DNA from: Chromera velia
Lineage: Eukaryota > Sar > Chromeraceae
Length of the DNA stretch: 38,810 bases
Reading direction: 5' to 3'
Assembly (NCBI GenBank): GCA_018398765.1
Contig: JAHBMJ010000397.1
Coordinates: 10,001 to 48,810 of the forward strand
The number at the start of each line of letters is the position of its first letter. Within the stretch, counting starts at the first letter, position 1. Below are positions 20,884 to 33,289 of this stretch, piece by piece. Both the position numbers and the translations under genes were made by a program. The notes under the pieces were generated by a model. It ran no database searches. It saw only the letters and a list, made by a program, of their open reading frames with translations, and was not told the DNA's origin.

Positions 20884-23800
20884 ATGGAGGAGGCAGGATT
20901 CGCTTCTTGTCGCACCGCGACCAGTTCGATGGGAAAGTATGAGATGCTGTTTGAGAAGTATAACCTCGGGGAGCTGCTTGATCGCCTTCTTGCCTCCGGA
21001 CCCCCTGACTCTCCCGGACCCAGTGGCAGCAGAGACCTCTCGGCTTTTGAGGGTCCCGGCAGGCCCTCTGTGCATTTCTCCAAACGCCTCGAGGCTGCCT
21101 TGACAATCGACAGGCAGTACTTCAGTGACATTGACAGCGTTTCCTTCGAGGAAGTAGAAAGGTTCGCTCAGAGCCTCAGCATTCGAGCTGCAGAACCGCA
21201 CCCTCCGCTCTCACCCAGACTCGGCCCACAAGGCCGAACACCCCGAAGGACCCACGCCAGGCCCGAATCTCCCGCCGATCTCCAACCAGGAGACGGTCAG
21301 CTAATTCAGTCGGAACACACCGAAACGCCCTCCTTTTCACCCTCCCCCATGCATGATTTCTGTCCATCCATGTTGACCCCGCTCCCTCACAATGTTAATT
21401 TGGACGCATAAACAATTTTTTCCGCTTTCGCCTTGCAGCATTTTCTGGTGTGCTTCGGAAATTCCGCCTTCCCTCTGCTCTGTTGACTCCTCCTTCTCGT
21501 TGAGACCGCCACCCCTTTTCCTTTTTCAGCCAGCCTAAAGCAGACCTTTCTTTCACTTCCTCTCCCTTTAATTCTCTTTCTGCTCGTGCGTTTGCCCTGA
21601 CTGACAGGCCCTGTGGGATTCCGCGTGTCCGTCCCTTTTGCGGGCTTCTACGGGGACAGCCAGAGTCTTCCCTTCACGCAGGCAACGCCCGGGCCTCCTT
21701 CTCCCAACGTCGCAGCGCGAAGGGCCCCAGAAGAAAGAGGGGGGCTAGGGATGCCCAGGAAAGCTGACAACAAAGAAGAATTCACCCCTCTCGCACATAG
21801 GTCACAGACCCCCGAGTTTGGTGCAATTCCCTTGGGGGGACTACGGGGGCGCTTCTTGAATGGAATCACCCCTTCCGAGAATATGCCCGAAGAAGCCTCC
21901 GATGGCAGAGCAGCAAATCCTCTGGAGGCACGTCTGAGAGAGACAAGAGGAGAGTCGGGGACCCGTGAGGGGGGCGCAAGTCCCCGGCTGGAGGCAGCAT
22001 CGGCTTCCCACTCACCCCTGATGTCTCCCTCGTCACTTTCCCCACCGAAAGCAGGTCCCGAGTCATCTGTGCCAGGAGTGGGAACTCCCCTGAAAAGGTT
22101 GAGGGAGACGGCAATGAGAGAAGACGGCGTGCTAAGTCTCGGTTCCCCTTCATTGAGAGCTGGGGGAGGGAAAGAAAGCCTGCAGATGGGGGGTGATTCC
22201 ACACAAAATTCTGCTTTTCGGGGCCATCCGAAAGAAAGACTTGAGGCCGCCTTGACTCAAAAGGTGTCACCTGGGAGAGATTTGTCGGGAGAGGAGACGG
22301 AAGACGAGGAGGGGTCGCCCCGGATGTCCCAACAACTTTCAGATGCACTAGCAAGGTCACTGGGTGTTTTGGATGAATCGCCTCCCCGTCTCCTCCTTGC
22401 AGACTCTCAGCTCACCCAAACCCAGACGCAGACCCAGAAAGAGGTCACACCTGCCTTGCGGGACCGTCAGTCTCCATTGAGTTCTCATGCATTGGACCGA
22501 GAAGGTGGGCCTGCAGCTGCTGCTGCTCTTCTGGAGGAAGGGGAAGAGGGGGAAAGAGGAGCAGGGAGGTCTCGGCCTTTGAAAGCCAGACAGGGGTTTC
22601 AGGTGCTGACCCCTTTTCGACTCTCACCCCTGACAAAATCCCCTGACAACAATTTCGAGAGAGCTACCGCCTCTTCTGGGATCAAGACGGGGGAGTCAAC
22701 AGGAGAGCAACAGCAGTCTCAACGGGGGGATGCACCCCTGACGTCCCATCAACAGTACACCCCACAAGCTCGCCGCGTTGAAGCAAACGAGACGCCGCGT
22801 CCCCTCAGTTCAGGCCCTCTCATCTCCCTCGAAGCACGCCTCAGCGCACTAAAAAGCCCCGAAGAATCGGCTCAGATCACCCCTGACAGCCCAACACTTT
22901 CCCCAAGAGGGCTGTCTGCAGGTCCTACAAGAGACATAGCTGTTGCGAAATCTAAGGCAGACTTAGCAGGCAATCTGTCTGCTGCGTTGACCTTGTCACC
23001 CCCGGTGTCCCAACTTCCATCGCAACCTCTGTCACCACCTTCCAAAGGCACCCCAACGTTACTCACACCCGTCATGAAGACGGATGAGGGGCGACCGAGT
23101 GCTCAGTCCCCTGGGAGAGTTGACGCGTCACCCCTTGCGTCCCCGCAGCTTTCAAATTACTCCCCCCGACGCCCACCGAAGGCGCAAGCAGGACCTTCAG
23201 CCCTCCCACCCCCCCTTCTGGCAGGGCCCCGCACCCCTGTTCCTGTCACCCCTGACAATGTCCCTCAGGATTCTCGATCAGTTTTGATCACCCCTGTAGC
23301 TGAAGCCCCCCCCTCTGCCAGTGTGTCACGTTGTTCTGTCGGATCCCAAACGCCCCTCTGGGACCGCCCGATCTGTATGAAGGATACCCAGCGAGGGGGG
23401 AGACACAGACCCGCATCATCCGCCGATGTGTCACGAGGTCGGTCACCCCTGTCAACAACAACGCCGCCTCCCAACGCAAAGGCCAAGCATAGACCCAAAC
23501 ACGAGTCCCCTTTCCTCAGGTCCTCTGCCTCCCGCAGGGCTCTAGGTCTCCTCGACTACCTGCAACCTCCTCAAGGGGCAGCAGCAGGGTCTGAGGTTCA
23601 CTCACACCAAGGGAGAAGACACCCGCCTTCAGCAGGTTCCTCTCCCGTACAGGACGTCAGAGAGACCCCACCCATGGGTAGACAACCCCTGTCGTCCATA
23701 CGAAGCCTTTCGCGTGGGTTGTCTCTTTCGACTCTTCGCTCCCCCCCCGAGTCTCAATCTCGACAGAGTCTGGAAAGGCAGTTGTTGCGTTCTGCCAGAG

Positions 23801-24691
23801 GGGGCAGCGGGGGCCTGAAGGGGGGGGCGCGCGGCAGGCTGGGCTCGGGCTTCACATCTGAGGCTTCTCCTGTCAGCTGTCGGGTTGAGAGAGGGAGGGA
23901 GGCACGGACGGGTACACCCAACAGTCGCGTGAAGCAGGCAGAAGGGAGGGAAAAGCCCAGGGCCCAAAAGAAAAGCATCAGGGGCGCTGGCTCGGATCGT
24001 GAGGGGGGGGGGACAAAAGGTTCGTTTCATGTGCGTGCATGATCTTTTTCTCCCCCTCTCCGTTCGTCCCGCTTTCTCTCTCTCTCTGCCTCCCATTTCT
24101 TTCCTTGCATGGCGTTTCTTTTTCTTCGGGCCCCCTTTAAGCCACTCAGTGCGCTTTTTTTCCCCTGCAACTGTACCCTTCAACTTTCTTTTGCTTCGAT
24201 CCTCTCATTCTCTATCTCCCTGTCTTTGTTTGTTTGTTTGTTTGTTTTTCTGTCTGTGCGTGTCTGTCACTTTTTGGCTCTCCAGGAGAATCGCAAAGAC
24301 AGGAGCGGACGGAGGAAGAAGAAGTCTTGGACGGGAGTGGTCTGCTTAGGAGTCCCCGAGACGAACAAGACAGGAGAGGAGAGGTCTGGAACGGGCTCTT
24401 CCCGTCAGTCCGTCAGTCAGTCCAACGCATCAGCTGTTTCCGTCCTTCTCTGTTTCGCCTCCCCCCTCCCACCCCTTCGTCCTTTCTGGTCATGTTTCCT
24501 TTTTCCTTCCTTGTCCCCTATCATGGATCCTCCCTTCCGCCTCTTCTCATGTGATGGTCGTTGCCCTTGAATGTGTCGCGACTGGATGGACAGATTCGTG
24601 TTCCGGCAGGTATAAATCGGGGAGTATTTCAGCAGATTTGGGGGGGAAATTGGTACGTCTTCGTCTGTCCCCCGGCGTCTCCCTCGTTCAA

Positions 24692-24745
<54 letters not shown>

Positions 24746-27700
24746 AGGTTTCAGCAGCATGCTGTTCTCTGGATGCTGAACAAGGAGAAGGAAGGTGAAG
24801 GCGGAAACACCAATGGGAAGGGAGGAGGAAGGGGAGGGGGGGGGGTCTTGGCAGATGACGCAGGTCCGTCCGTCAGCAGATCTGAAGGGCATTTATTTAT
24901 GCAGTCATGCAGTTAGACGGGTCACTCACTCCATATGGATACAGTCTTGCAGACCGACAAGCGGGTGAGGGAAGTGTGCGTAGCAGATCCTGTGAGGGCA
25001 TCTTCTCTCGCTCACACCTTTAAACAGACTTTCGACTTCCTCTGCCCATTTTTCCCTTTCTCTCTCTGTCGCAAAAGCCATTTGACTGTTCATGTGAGAG
25101 GCCGCGCTCCTGATTTGCTTTTCTCTTCCTTTCAACTGTGATTTGCATGTTGAGTTCTGCCCGTCTGACGATTTTTCTTTCACGTTTGGCTTCTTTCGAT
25201 CTGCCTGCCTGCCCTCCATGCATCCATGCATCCATCCATCAGGCTTAGGAAAGACACTGAGTGTGTTGGGCCTGATCGAGCAGAGCGCTGAGGATTGGAG
25301 GCATAGGAGGAGCAGAGGGGGGAAATTGAGAGAGAGGGAAAGAGAAGGACCCACACTCGTGAGCCGAACCGCTCTTTCTTTCTTTCCTTTCTTTCTGGCA
25401 CTCAGAATTCATTCAACTCAATTCGGCCTTGTGTGAACCCGCGCTCCTTTTTTCTTTTTTCAGGCTTCAAGTTAGTTGTGAGGCTTCTCTCTGTGGGCTT
25501 CCAAGGGAATCCTGATTGATTCATCGTCTTCCTGTCTCCTTTTGATTCTCCTTCCATCCTTTTTCAACACTTTCATGAACATTCGCGTCTTGTTCTGATG
25601 AGTCGCGCCTTGTTCGTTCGATGGACCGGGAAATCGTAGGTTCTCTCTTCCATCCTCGCCTGTCTAGGTGTGTGTCCATGTGAGTCTGCCTGCCTCTCTT
25701 CCTGCCTCCAGGTCTTGACAAAGGCTTCCCTGGTCTCTCAGTGGAAGGAGGAGGCCCGAAAGTTGGGCCCTAGTTTGAGGGTCCATGTGCACGCAGGTCG
25801 GGCGTGAGTTTGCGGGTGCATGCAAGCAGGAGACAAAGTGCATGGAGAGAGGGGCTTTTGTCGTGGTTTCTCTCTCTCTCTCTCTCTCTCTCAGAGTCAG
25901 AAAGATGAAAAAAAAAAAACTCCTGAAGGTCGCCTTGCCAAAAGAAGATGGGGGGTAGAAAAAGCGTGAGTGAGAGAGAACGCTTCCTGTGGGCGAACCG
26001 TTGGCTCACACACACTGCAAGAAGCAGAAAATGGTGTAATGTGCTTCCTTGGTGTGTATTCATAGAATCTTTCGTGGAAAGACGTTCACACCCGGTTCCC
26101 TGTTTGCCCTCCCTGCTTCTTGCAGGAAGCAGTCATGCGAAGAGACCTGGACCCTCGCAGCTTCGACAGTTCGCTGTGGTGATCACGTCCTACGAGCTTC
26201 TCGCAGGCAGGGTGTGTAGTGAAGAAATAAAGGTTTACAGCAAAAGGAAGTGGCGCAGAACTGAAATCTTGAACACATTGCTGAGTGCAATGCGATACGT
26301 CACAGATGTACTAGAGGGCGATGCTTCGAGGACATTCAATCATCTCTCGCTATTCCTCACATATACACACATTCTGTGTATCTGTCTATGTATCAAGATC
26401 CATTTTTATTTCTATTTCGTCTCTGAATCAATTCACATCTTTTGATCTCCCCTTGCGTTCCTTCCGTCTTTCTGTTGTGCAGGAAATGGCAGCGTCAGAT
26501 GCTCGTGACCGTGTGGCCTTGCAGAGGGTCCTCTCCCCCCCCCCTTCTCCTTCGTGGTCTTCGGTTCAGTCTGGGCGGGTGGACGTGAAGCGAGAGGAGG
26601 GGGTTGACGAGGGGATGGTCTGTTCGGACTTGGCTTTGTCTGACGAGGAAAAAGAGGAGGAAGAGGACGACATTGAGTCTGTCTCTTCTGGCTGGGGAGA
26701 GAGGGGGAGGGGCGGGAGGAGGGAGAAGGAGAAAGTGGTCGACGTGATTGAAGTGGAGAGTGACGAAGAGGAAGGCAACGACAAAGAAAATGATGGAATG
26801 AAGGCGAACAGTACGGATGCAAGGTCCTTGGGATTTTGTGTGTTTGTTTCAGTGAGTGAATGCTTCTTTCTCTGCAATAACATAGGGGGGGGGAGGGAGT
26901 CTGAGACAGAGACTTGCGTCATGTGACAGACAGAAGTCCTGTCTCATTCATTCATTTGTTTCCATCTTCACACACACTGTGACCCCACTGTTGGTGCTCT
27001 CCTTTCCAACGGGCGTCCTCTGTTCGATCAGCCGGGCTTTTCAGAGGGAATTGTCCATTCAGGTAACCTGCACGGGGTTTGTTTAATTGTACCTTTATCT
27101 TGTATCATTCATGGTAGTTGTTCCTGCTGTTGTCGTATCAAGTCTCCTTGTTTGCTCTGCAGTCTCGGGATGAATCTTCTGGACCGCGTCGCACGGATTG
27201 CTCCGACAGGAAAAAGGGAAAGAGGGGGGTTGGGAGCTGTGGCTGAGGAGGGGGGAGGATGGATTCGTGCGCTTGGAAGGGGAAGAGGGAGAGAGAAAGG
27301 GGAAACAGAAGAGTCATTTGCTGGACATTCCGGTGTTGAGGTCGTGAAAAAGAAAGGGCGTCGGGAGTGCGACACTGATCGGGTTGCGGTTCTGCATGCG
27401 GTGCGGTGGTCCCGTGTCGTGTTTGACGAGGGACACACCCTCACAAGGGGACTGGGAAGGTAGGCGGGGACTTCACGGAGCATGAGCTTCTCCTCGTTTG
27501 GTGTTGCGTCAGGGGTGGCCTGTCCCCTGCTGCTTAGGTCTCCTCTTTGTTCGTTTAATTTGCCCTGAGACGACTTTCCGTTGTGTGAAGACGGTCTGAG
27601 AGAAACCCGCCCCTCTTTGGTATTCTTTCGAACGTGTACAGCCGGCTTTCTTTCCATTTGAATCCTTTGTCATGCAGAATTTTTGGCAGACCGGCTTCCT

Positions 27701-30700
27701 TTTCAGTGCCCTGACGAGTTTCTCTCAAATCATTCCGCCTCTCTTTTTTGGTCTGTTAGCCTGTCCGTCTGCTTGTCTGCCCCTCTGTGTGTGCAGGAGC
27801 AGAAAGTGGAAAGCAGCCCTGTCCCTCAAATGCGACCACAGATGGCTTTTGACAGCAACGCCTCCGTCGCCTGTCGAAAGGTCTGTATGCTTCTGGACAA
27901 CTTGAGAAAAGTCCTTGCTTTGTGGTTGTCCTTCTTTCTTTCTTTCTTTCTTTCTCTGCACCCTTTTTCTTTCTTTCCCTCGGAGGACACTTAATCCATC
28001 ATGCAAGTCGGGTGAAAGAAAGCAGGACCTCGGGGGCGTCCATCTGTCCTTCATCCGTTCCTTCTTTGTCTTCCCCCTTTATCATCCATCGATCATCCTT
28101 CCTTGGTTCGGTGGATGGATGGATTGGCCTAGCTGTGGGAATGCATGCAATCTGTCTGTCTGTCTGTCGGTCTGACACACCGGCTCCATGAAGAAAGAGG
28201 GGGGGAGAGGAAACGGGATTGAGTCAAACACTTCTAAGCCTCTTCCTTCTGCCGGCTCTGCAGACCTAGTGAGGTCACCAACGCCCTGACGCTTCTCTAT
28301 GGACCTGATGGACTTCCGGCAGATGGTTGTACAGATTTTTTGGGTAGTCGGGCAGCAGAGTTGAAGGGTTTGAGTTCTTCAGACAGGGGCCATGGAAAAA
28401 TGACGACACAGCTTTACACGGACATCACCCTCAAACGATCAGTGAGCGACGTGCAAAGGTCAGAAACAAAGGAGAGAAAAAAGCAGTCTGCATGCATCCG
28501 TCTGTACGTCTGCATACGCGTCCAAACGTGTGGGCGCGATTCGATAGAAGCACAAGAGAAGTCTCTATAATTCCTCCGGTCTCTTGTCCCCTCTCTCCAT
28601 TTCTCTTCACTTCTGTGTCTCCACGTTTACATCTCAAACTCACAGAATCGAGAAAGGGAGGAAGAGGGCTTGAATGATCTTCCTTGCCTTCTCAACCTGA
28701 CAACACGATTGAAAAATCTATTTTTTCTTTCTGCCTGTGGTCATGCACAGATAGCTTCAGTCTCTGTGGTTTTGTTGTCGTTGCACGCTGCTTGTATATC
28801 CTTTCAGGGAGCTCCGGCTTCCCTGCGTGAGAGAGAGGGTCCTCTGGGTGCGTTTGTGTGCTCGAGGGCGGCGTCTGTATGAGAGTCTCCTTCCTGGTTC
28901 AGGGGGGGGCGGGGAGGGGCGACTGTGGGGTTCCAGAGAGGAAGACGAGAGGGAAGGACAGAAGGATACAGTGGGAAGAGCTCAACAGAGGCAGCTGCTG
29001 CTGCGGCAGTGTTGTCTGGATTTCCGTCTCCTCCCTCCGAGCCTTTCTGTGAGAGAGAGAGCGGAGGAAGAGGAAGGGGAAGACGGGAGGAGGACTGAGA
29101 AACAGAAAGAGAAAGAGAGAGGATCGAAAGTGAAGGCAATAGTAGAAGATATTGTTGGACACCTGACGGATACCCACAGAGAGACAGGGCACGACCAAAG
29201 GGAAGAAGAGTGCGAGAGAGAAAAAGAGAAGGAAGACAAGAGACCTCGGAAGGTCCTCGTCGTCTCTGAATTTCCTTCGTTCCTTCGTTTGGTTGGGGCT
29301 GAGCTCCAGAGGCATGCGGGGTTTGGGTCAGTGATTTTCTTTCAAAAAGAACGCATTTGCTTTGTTTTTATTCTTTTCTTTCCTTCTTTCTCTCTTTATT
29401 TTTCACTTTTTCCTTCTTTCCTTCCTCGACGGATCAATTTCGTTTCTTTTTTCGCCGCTAGAGAGAGATCTGTTCTTTGATTCCATTTGATGAGACACTT
29501 TCTTTCTATTGACCATCAGATAAACAAATGGATCGATTGGTCAATCAATCTGATGGATGCCCATCTCGATCGCACCCGACATTTTTGTTCCTTCCACTCG
29601 TCCCGCAGCCGCCTGTGTGGAGGTAGAGGGCCGCGGCTTCCCCCCTGCCCCATAGTGCGCATAGACGGAGAAACGAGCATGACACAAAGGACAAGGAGGG
29701 TTGCGGCGTTCCAAAGAAAGAGGTCGGTCCGATAGCAAGTGTGGAAAACGATTCGATCGCAGCAACAGGGTTGTCTGCTGATTCCTTTTGCACATGGAAG
29801 ACGACAAGAGCTGTCCCTCTAGCAACAGCATCGTGTGTTTTGAGAGGAAGTCATGAAAACACTTCCGCAGTCCTGAATGTAGAGGAAAAGACAACCGACA
29901 GAGAGTGTGTCGCCTTCGAGGAACCCAGAGCGAAAGGGGAAGGGGCACAGTGGATGGGGGAGCTTTGCTACCGATTTGTTTGTCTAGTTAGCAATAAAGA
30001 GGGCTTTACTTTTTGCGCCTTCTGAGGGAAATGTAGTTTCCGGCTTTCTCGAACTTCCTTTTTTGGACTTTTTGTTCTTTTTTTTTGTTTTTTGCAGTGG
30101 CGGGCCTCGTGTGTGTCTTCTTGCTAGTCGTGCCTGCGGACAGGGATTGAACCTACAGGTAGGTTGCGATGGTGTTGCAAAGAGTCGAATTTTTCCTTCT
30201 TCCTCCGTCGGTTGCCCCCATTCCTTTCTGTGTCACTATCAGTCTTCCTGCCTGCCTGCCTGCTCTCTCTCTCTCTCACTCTGACGGTCTTCTTTTGTCC
30301 TTCTTTGTTTCTTTTTGTCTGTCTTTGTTCACTTGTTCCTCTGTCGCTTTCTCCTTTTTCATTGCTTTTGTTGATGTGCGTGTCTCTTTGACTAACAGGC
30401 TGTCCCAGTCTTTCTCCCTTCCCGTGTCTGTGTGGGACCGAGCGTGTGTTCTCTTAGGAACTTCTGCCTGTTTTGTCGTGCCTATGGATGGATGGCGGTC
30501 CGGAGATCTGAGGGGATCGGACCAGATGCATGTCTGCAGCGGTCTATGTGGATGTGTCTGTGCATGTGTACAAGTGTATTTGACGCGCAAGTGAACGTTT
30601 TTCTGTGCGTGTGCCTACTGGGCCTGCAGGCAGCCTCTGCAGTTTACATATGTGAACCCCCCATGAGAGACTCCAGTAGAACGCAGGCAATCGGCAGGGC

Positions 30701-31292
30701 GAGGCGCATCGGAAGTTTTCAGTCAGTCAGTCAGTCAGTCGGTTGCATGATGGGGGGCACATTCTTCCTCCCTCTTGATTCTCTCTCTTACCTTCCTTTA
30801 TGGTTTTTGAACAAATTCTCCTTGGCAGCCAGGCAAAAGGTTTGTCCGTATGTTTGCTCGTCAAGATTTTGTTTTGAGCCTTCATCTTTGGCTGGACCAC
30901 TCTAGAACAGACAGATAGAAAGAACTCCACTGAAGAAGCAAGAAAGAAAGTTGAAAAATGCAGTCGATGAATCGATACTTCTTCCCGTCGAGCGTGTTCG
31001 CGGCACCTCGCCCTGCCTATCTGGGTGTAATTATTGCACAAATGTGTACTTCGTCTTTTGCTCGTGGATTGCACCGTTACTCAGCCCTTGGTTCTTCATA
31101 CCTGCACCATCAATCAACTCCTGTTCATCTGAGGTTTAATTCATTTTATTTTGACATTTCTTGATCGGGTGCACTGATTCTCAATATGTCTCTGAATCCT
31201 ATGCATGCAGTTCCTTTGTCGAGTTGGTCGACGTCGTCGTTGAAGACTCAGTCGAAGAGGACACCTTTCAGCTTTGTAAAGCAAAAAGATAG
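20884..31292 (+). CDS. SNF2-family ATPase (Rad5/Rad16/TTF2-like class) with long S/T-P-rich N-terminus, 17 exons
   Basis: My exons are 20884-21295, 21608-24019, 24286-24411, 24610-24652, 24748-24863, 25243-25358, 25712-25796, 26126-26211, 26483-26823, 27163-27459, 27797-27880, 28264-28458, 28808-29326, 29609-29722, 30098-30158, 30630-30721 and 31211-31292; all phases agree and the sum is 5181 bases, 1726 residues. Residues 1-985 are low complexity with many SP and TP sites. The ATPase follows: FQQHAVLWML (about 998), Walker A in ADDAGLGKT (about 1033-1041), TLVLTKASLVSQW (Ia), VVITSYELLA, DEGH (1334-1337, motif II), RWLLTATP (III), ITLKRS, RERVLWVRL, KVLVVSEF (1586, IV), RIDGETS, GQGLNL (V) and QAIGRARRIG (1688-1697, VI). 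Such enzymes use ATP to move along DNA and remodel chromatin or displace proteins, in the nucleus. A low-complexity insert splits the first lobe. I see no RING between the lobes, unlike Rad5 or HLTF; TTF2 also lacks one. Exons 3 and 4 are the least certain, and the N-terminal exons could belong to a separate gene. Confidence 0.85.
24692..24744. repeat. (CT)n(GT)n microsatellite in an SNF2-gene intron
   Basis: About ten CT units run directly into about sixteen GT units and end four bases before the acceptor CAG at 24745-24747. It therefore acts as the polypyrimidine region of this intron, an unusual arrangement because GT repeats sit next to the splice site. Confidence 0.9.
26483..26823 (+). 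other. acidic insertion exon in the ATPase domain with SUMO-interacting-like motif
   Basis: This exon of the SNF2 gene encodes about 113 residues between VVITSYELLA and the DEGH box. It is mostly Ser, Glu, Asp and Gly. It contains VVDVIEV followed by ESDEEE (about residues 1217-1229), the shape of a SUMO-interacting motif: a short hydrophobic strand flanked by acids. The motif is known in related SUMO-targeted SNF2 proteins such as yeast Uls1; here it is a pattern match only. Confidence 0.6.
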
Positions 31293-33289
31293 CAGTACAC
31301 TAAATTGCGCTGCTAATTCAGTCACTTTTGTCAGTTTGAGAAAAGTAAAAATGTAGAAGCAGAGCCCAAATGTCGAATGTTCGGCGTAAGCAAAGCTGTG
31401 ACTGCTTGTCAGACAGAGTCAGTGTGCCCCTTGTACAGTGTGTAACTCGGTGCGAATTTGATTTGATGATGAGGTGACTGAACCCGCCAGCCATCGTGTC
31501 CCAATGGCAAAGGGCAGTCTGTGAGCATTCATATCATAGTACAAAGCTAGGAGCACGCCGCTAGCGATTGCTCACCTAAAGCGGCCGAACTGTGCATGTG
31601 CATGTCAAGCTGTGTGTCTCTATATTCATCAAGAGCATATGTCAATTTGTTGTAAAGCTTCTAGACTATTCTACACATTAAATAGTTTATAAAATAAAAC
31701 ATTGCATGCCCAACTTTAAAATATGGTACAGAAACTTTTACCCCCAAATTACTATAAAATCCTAATTTAATGTCAAATATTAATTAGCTAGTATATGATC
31801 ATAAATTTCAGTTGAAATTTTGAAATCTCAAAGTAGGCGTTGGCTAAAAAAAAAAAAAGAAAAAAACTATAAGCGGTCAGAGGAGATCTTTTTTTTTTTT
31901 TTCTTTTTTACTTTTTTACCCTCAATAACACCTAACAACAGTTGTATAACACATGAACAACATCTGTGGAACATTTGAAAAACGTACAGTTGTTTGACTG
32001 AAAAAGAAAAAAAGAAAAAAAAAATAAAGGGTTTGGGGAGATCTTTTTTTTTTTTTAACTCGATGTTAAAGCGAGTAATGATTATAAATTTCAATAATGA
32101 TTATCACTAGGATTATCAACTTTTGATAATCATTAGTCATTTTTTCATTAATGACAATAATCATTATTCATTTCATAATTTTTATACAGAGATTGTTAAT
32201 TTTTACAATTATCATTTTTTTTTTCAAACAAATGATAGACTAAGGTTTCAAACAAGTCAAAAAAGTTAAGTTGAAAAAATAACTTTGATCATGGCATAAA
32301 AGGCTTATTTAAAAGCTATTTTGCATATTTTTAATGTTAAAGTCAATAATGATTACCGGAAATTAATAGTCACCATCGGAAAATAATGGTTTTTGATTAC
32401 ATAAGAATAATGAAAAACGAGTGAACCCACTGCATGATGCGACGCCTAGATCTCAGATAGTCTCAGGCTCTTAAGCAAAATATTTTTCTAGGACACTGTT
32501 TACCTTAGCGGAAAGGCATATTCTAGGGCATATTGTACGGAACTAATCAACTTTGAATCAACGAATGAATTAATCAATCAATTAATATTCGATCATCATT
32601 GAACTTATGACCGGTTATCAAAAATTGAGGGCCAAGAAATATAGGCCAATAACCTCTAACGGTGACTCAGAGTCTAACCGAACTGTACACAGAACATCAT
32701 AACCTGTGTTGTCCCGGCCCTCTAGTTTTCCCTGCACTGCATGATTGCCATTGCATTCAATTTGGGGAGACCATGGTACCGTTTTGACTCAGAACCGTTC
32801 TGCATGTTGCCAGTGTCCTCAGCGATGTTTCATCACCATCATTGAGACATTGACAGTATTTTTGTCCTGATGAATTATCCAGCCTGGGGGACCAGCCAAT
32901 CGAACGACTCGGATTCAGTCAGCCAACGTTCTGAAACTGCTGCGCTTGTGGAGATGTATTTATGATAGGAACGCTGTCTGAGCCCCCTCCATCGAATCTT
33001 TCTGCAATCTTCTCAGACCCCCTGTCGATGTCACCTTCCCCTAGTCTACCTGGTGTGCTGAAATTACTGGACTCACTGCTGTCTTCCCACGATTGCTGCC
33101 TCTTTCAGGTACATCTGGATCAAAAATTTCTCTACTAAACTCCCGCTCTGACGCCACGTCGGAAATCTCCAGACCAGATCCCGCACCCCTCCCTAGTACC
33201 CCACTACTTCCGCTTCCCTCACTGCCCTCTGATCCCTCAAACCCCCCGAACGCTCCAATTAGAATTTTCTCTTCGCCAGCCGAACTTCT
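31293..33289. other. AT-rich intergenic DNA between convergent 3' ends
   Basis: No gene is supported in 31293-33040. The centre (31650-32650) is strongly AT-rich, with A and T homopolymers around two GGAGATCT words (31880s and 32038), and a palindrome GATTATCAA/TTGATAATC with a 3-base loop at 32111-32131. From 33041 to 33289 the minus strand is open in the same frame as the gene ending at 33290 and encodes a Gly, Ser, Glu-rich stretch behind its stop codon. Confidence 0.55.

Noticed and set aside
20635-21201. A 188-codon minus-strand gene
   Set aside because: It is antisense to the first SNF2-gene exon, which has a better start, donor and phase-consistent continuation.
26990-27061. An extra exon in the SNF2 gene (bounded by CAG and GTAACC near 27031-27061)
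   Set aside because: It can be joined only by using a poor donor in the exon before it; direct joining of 26823 to 27163 keeps phase without it.
28640-28700. An extra SNF2 exon starting after ACTCACAG near 28643
   Set aside because: Direct joining of 28458 to 28808 keeps phase and gives the expected order ITLKRS...ELRLPCVRERVLW.
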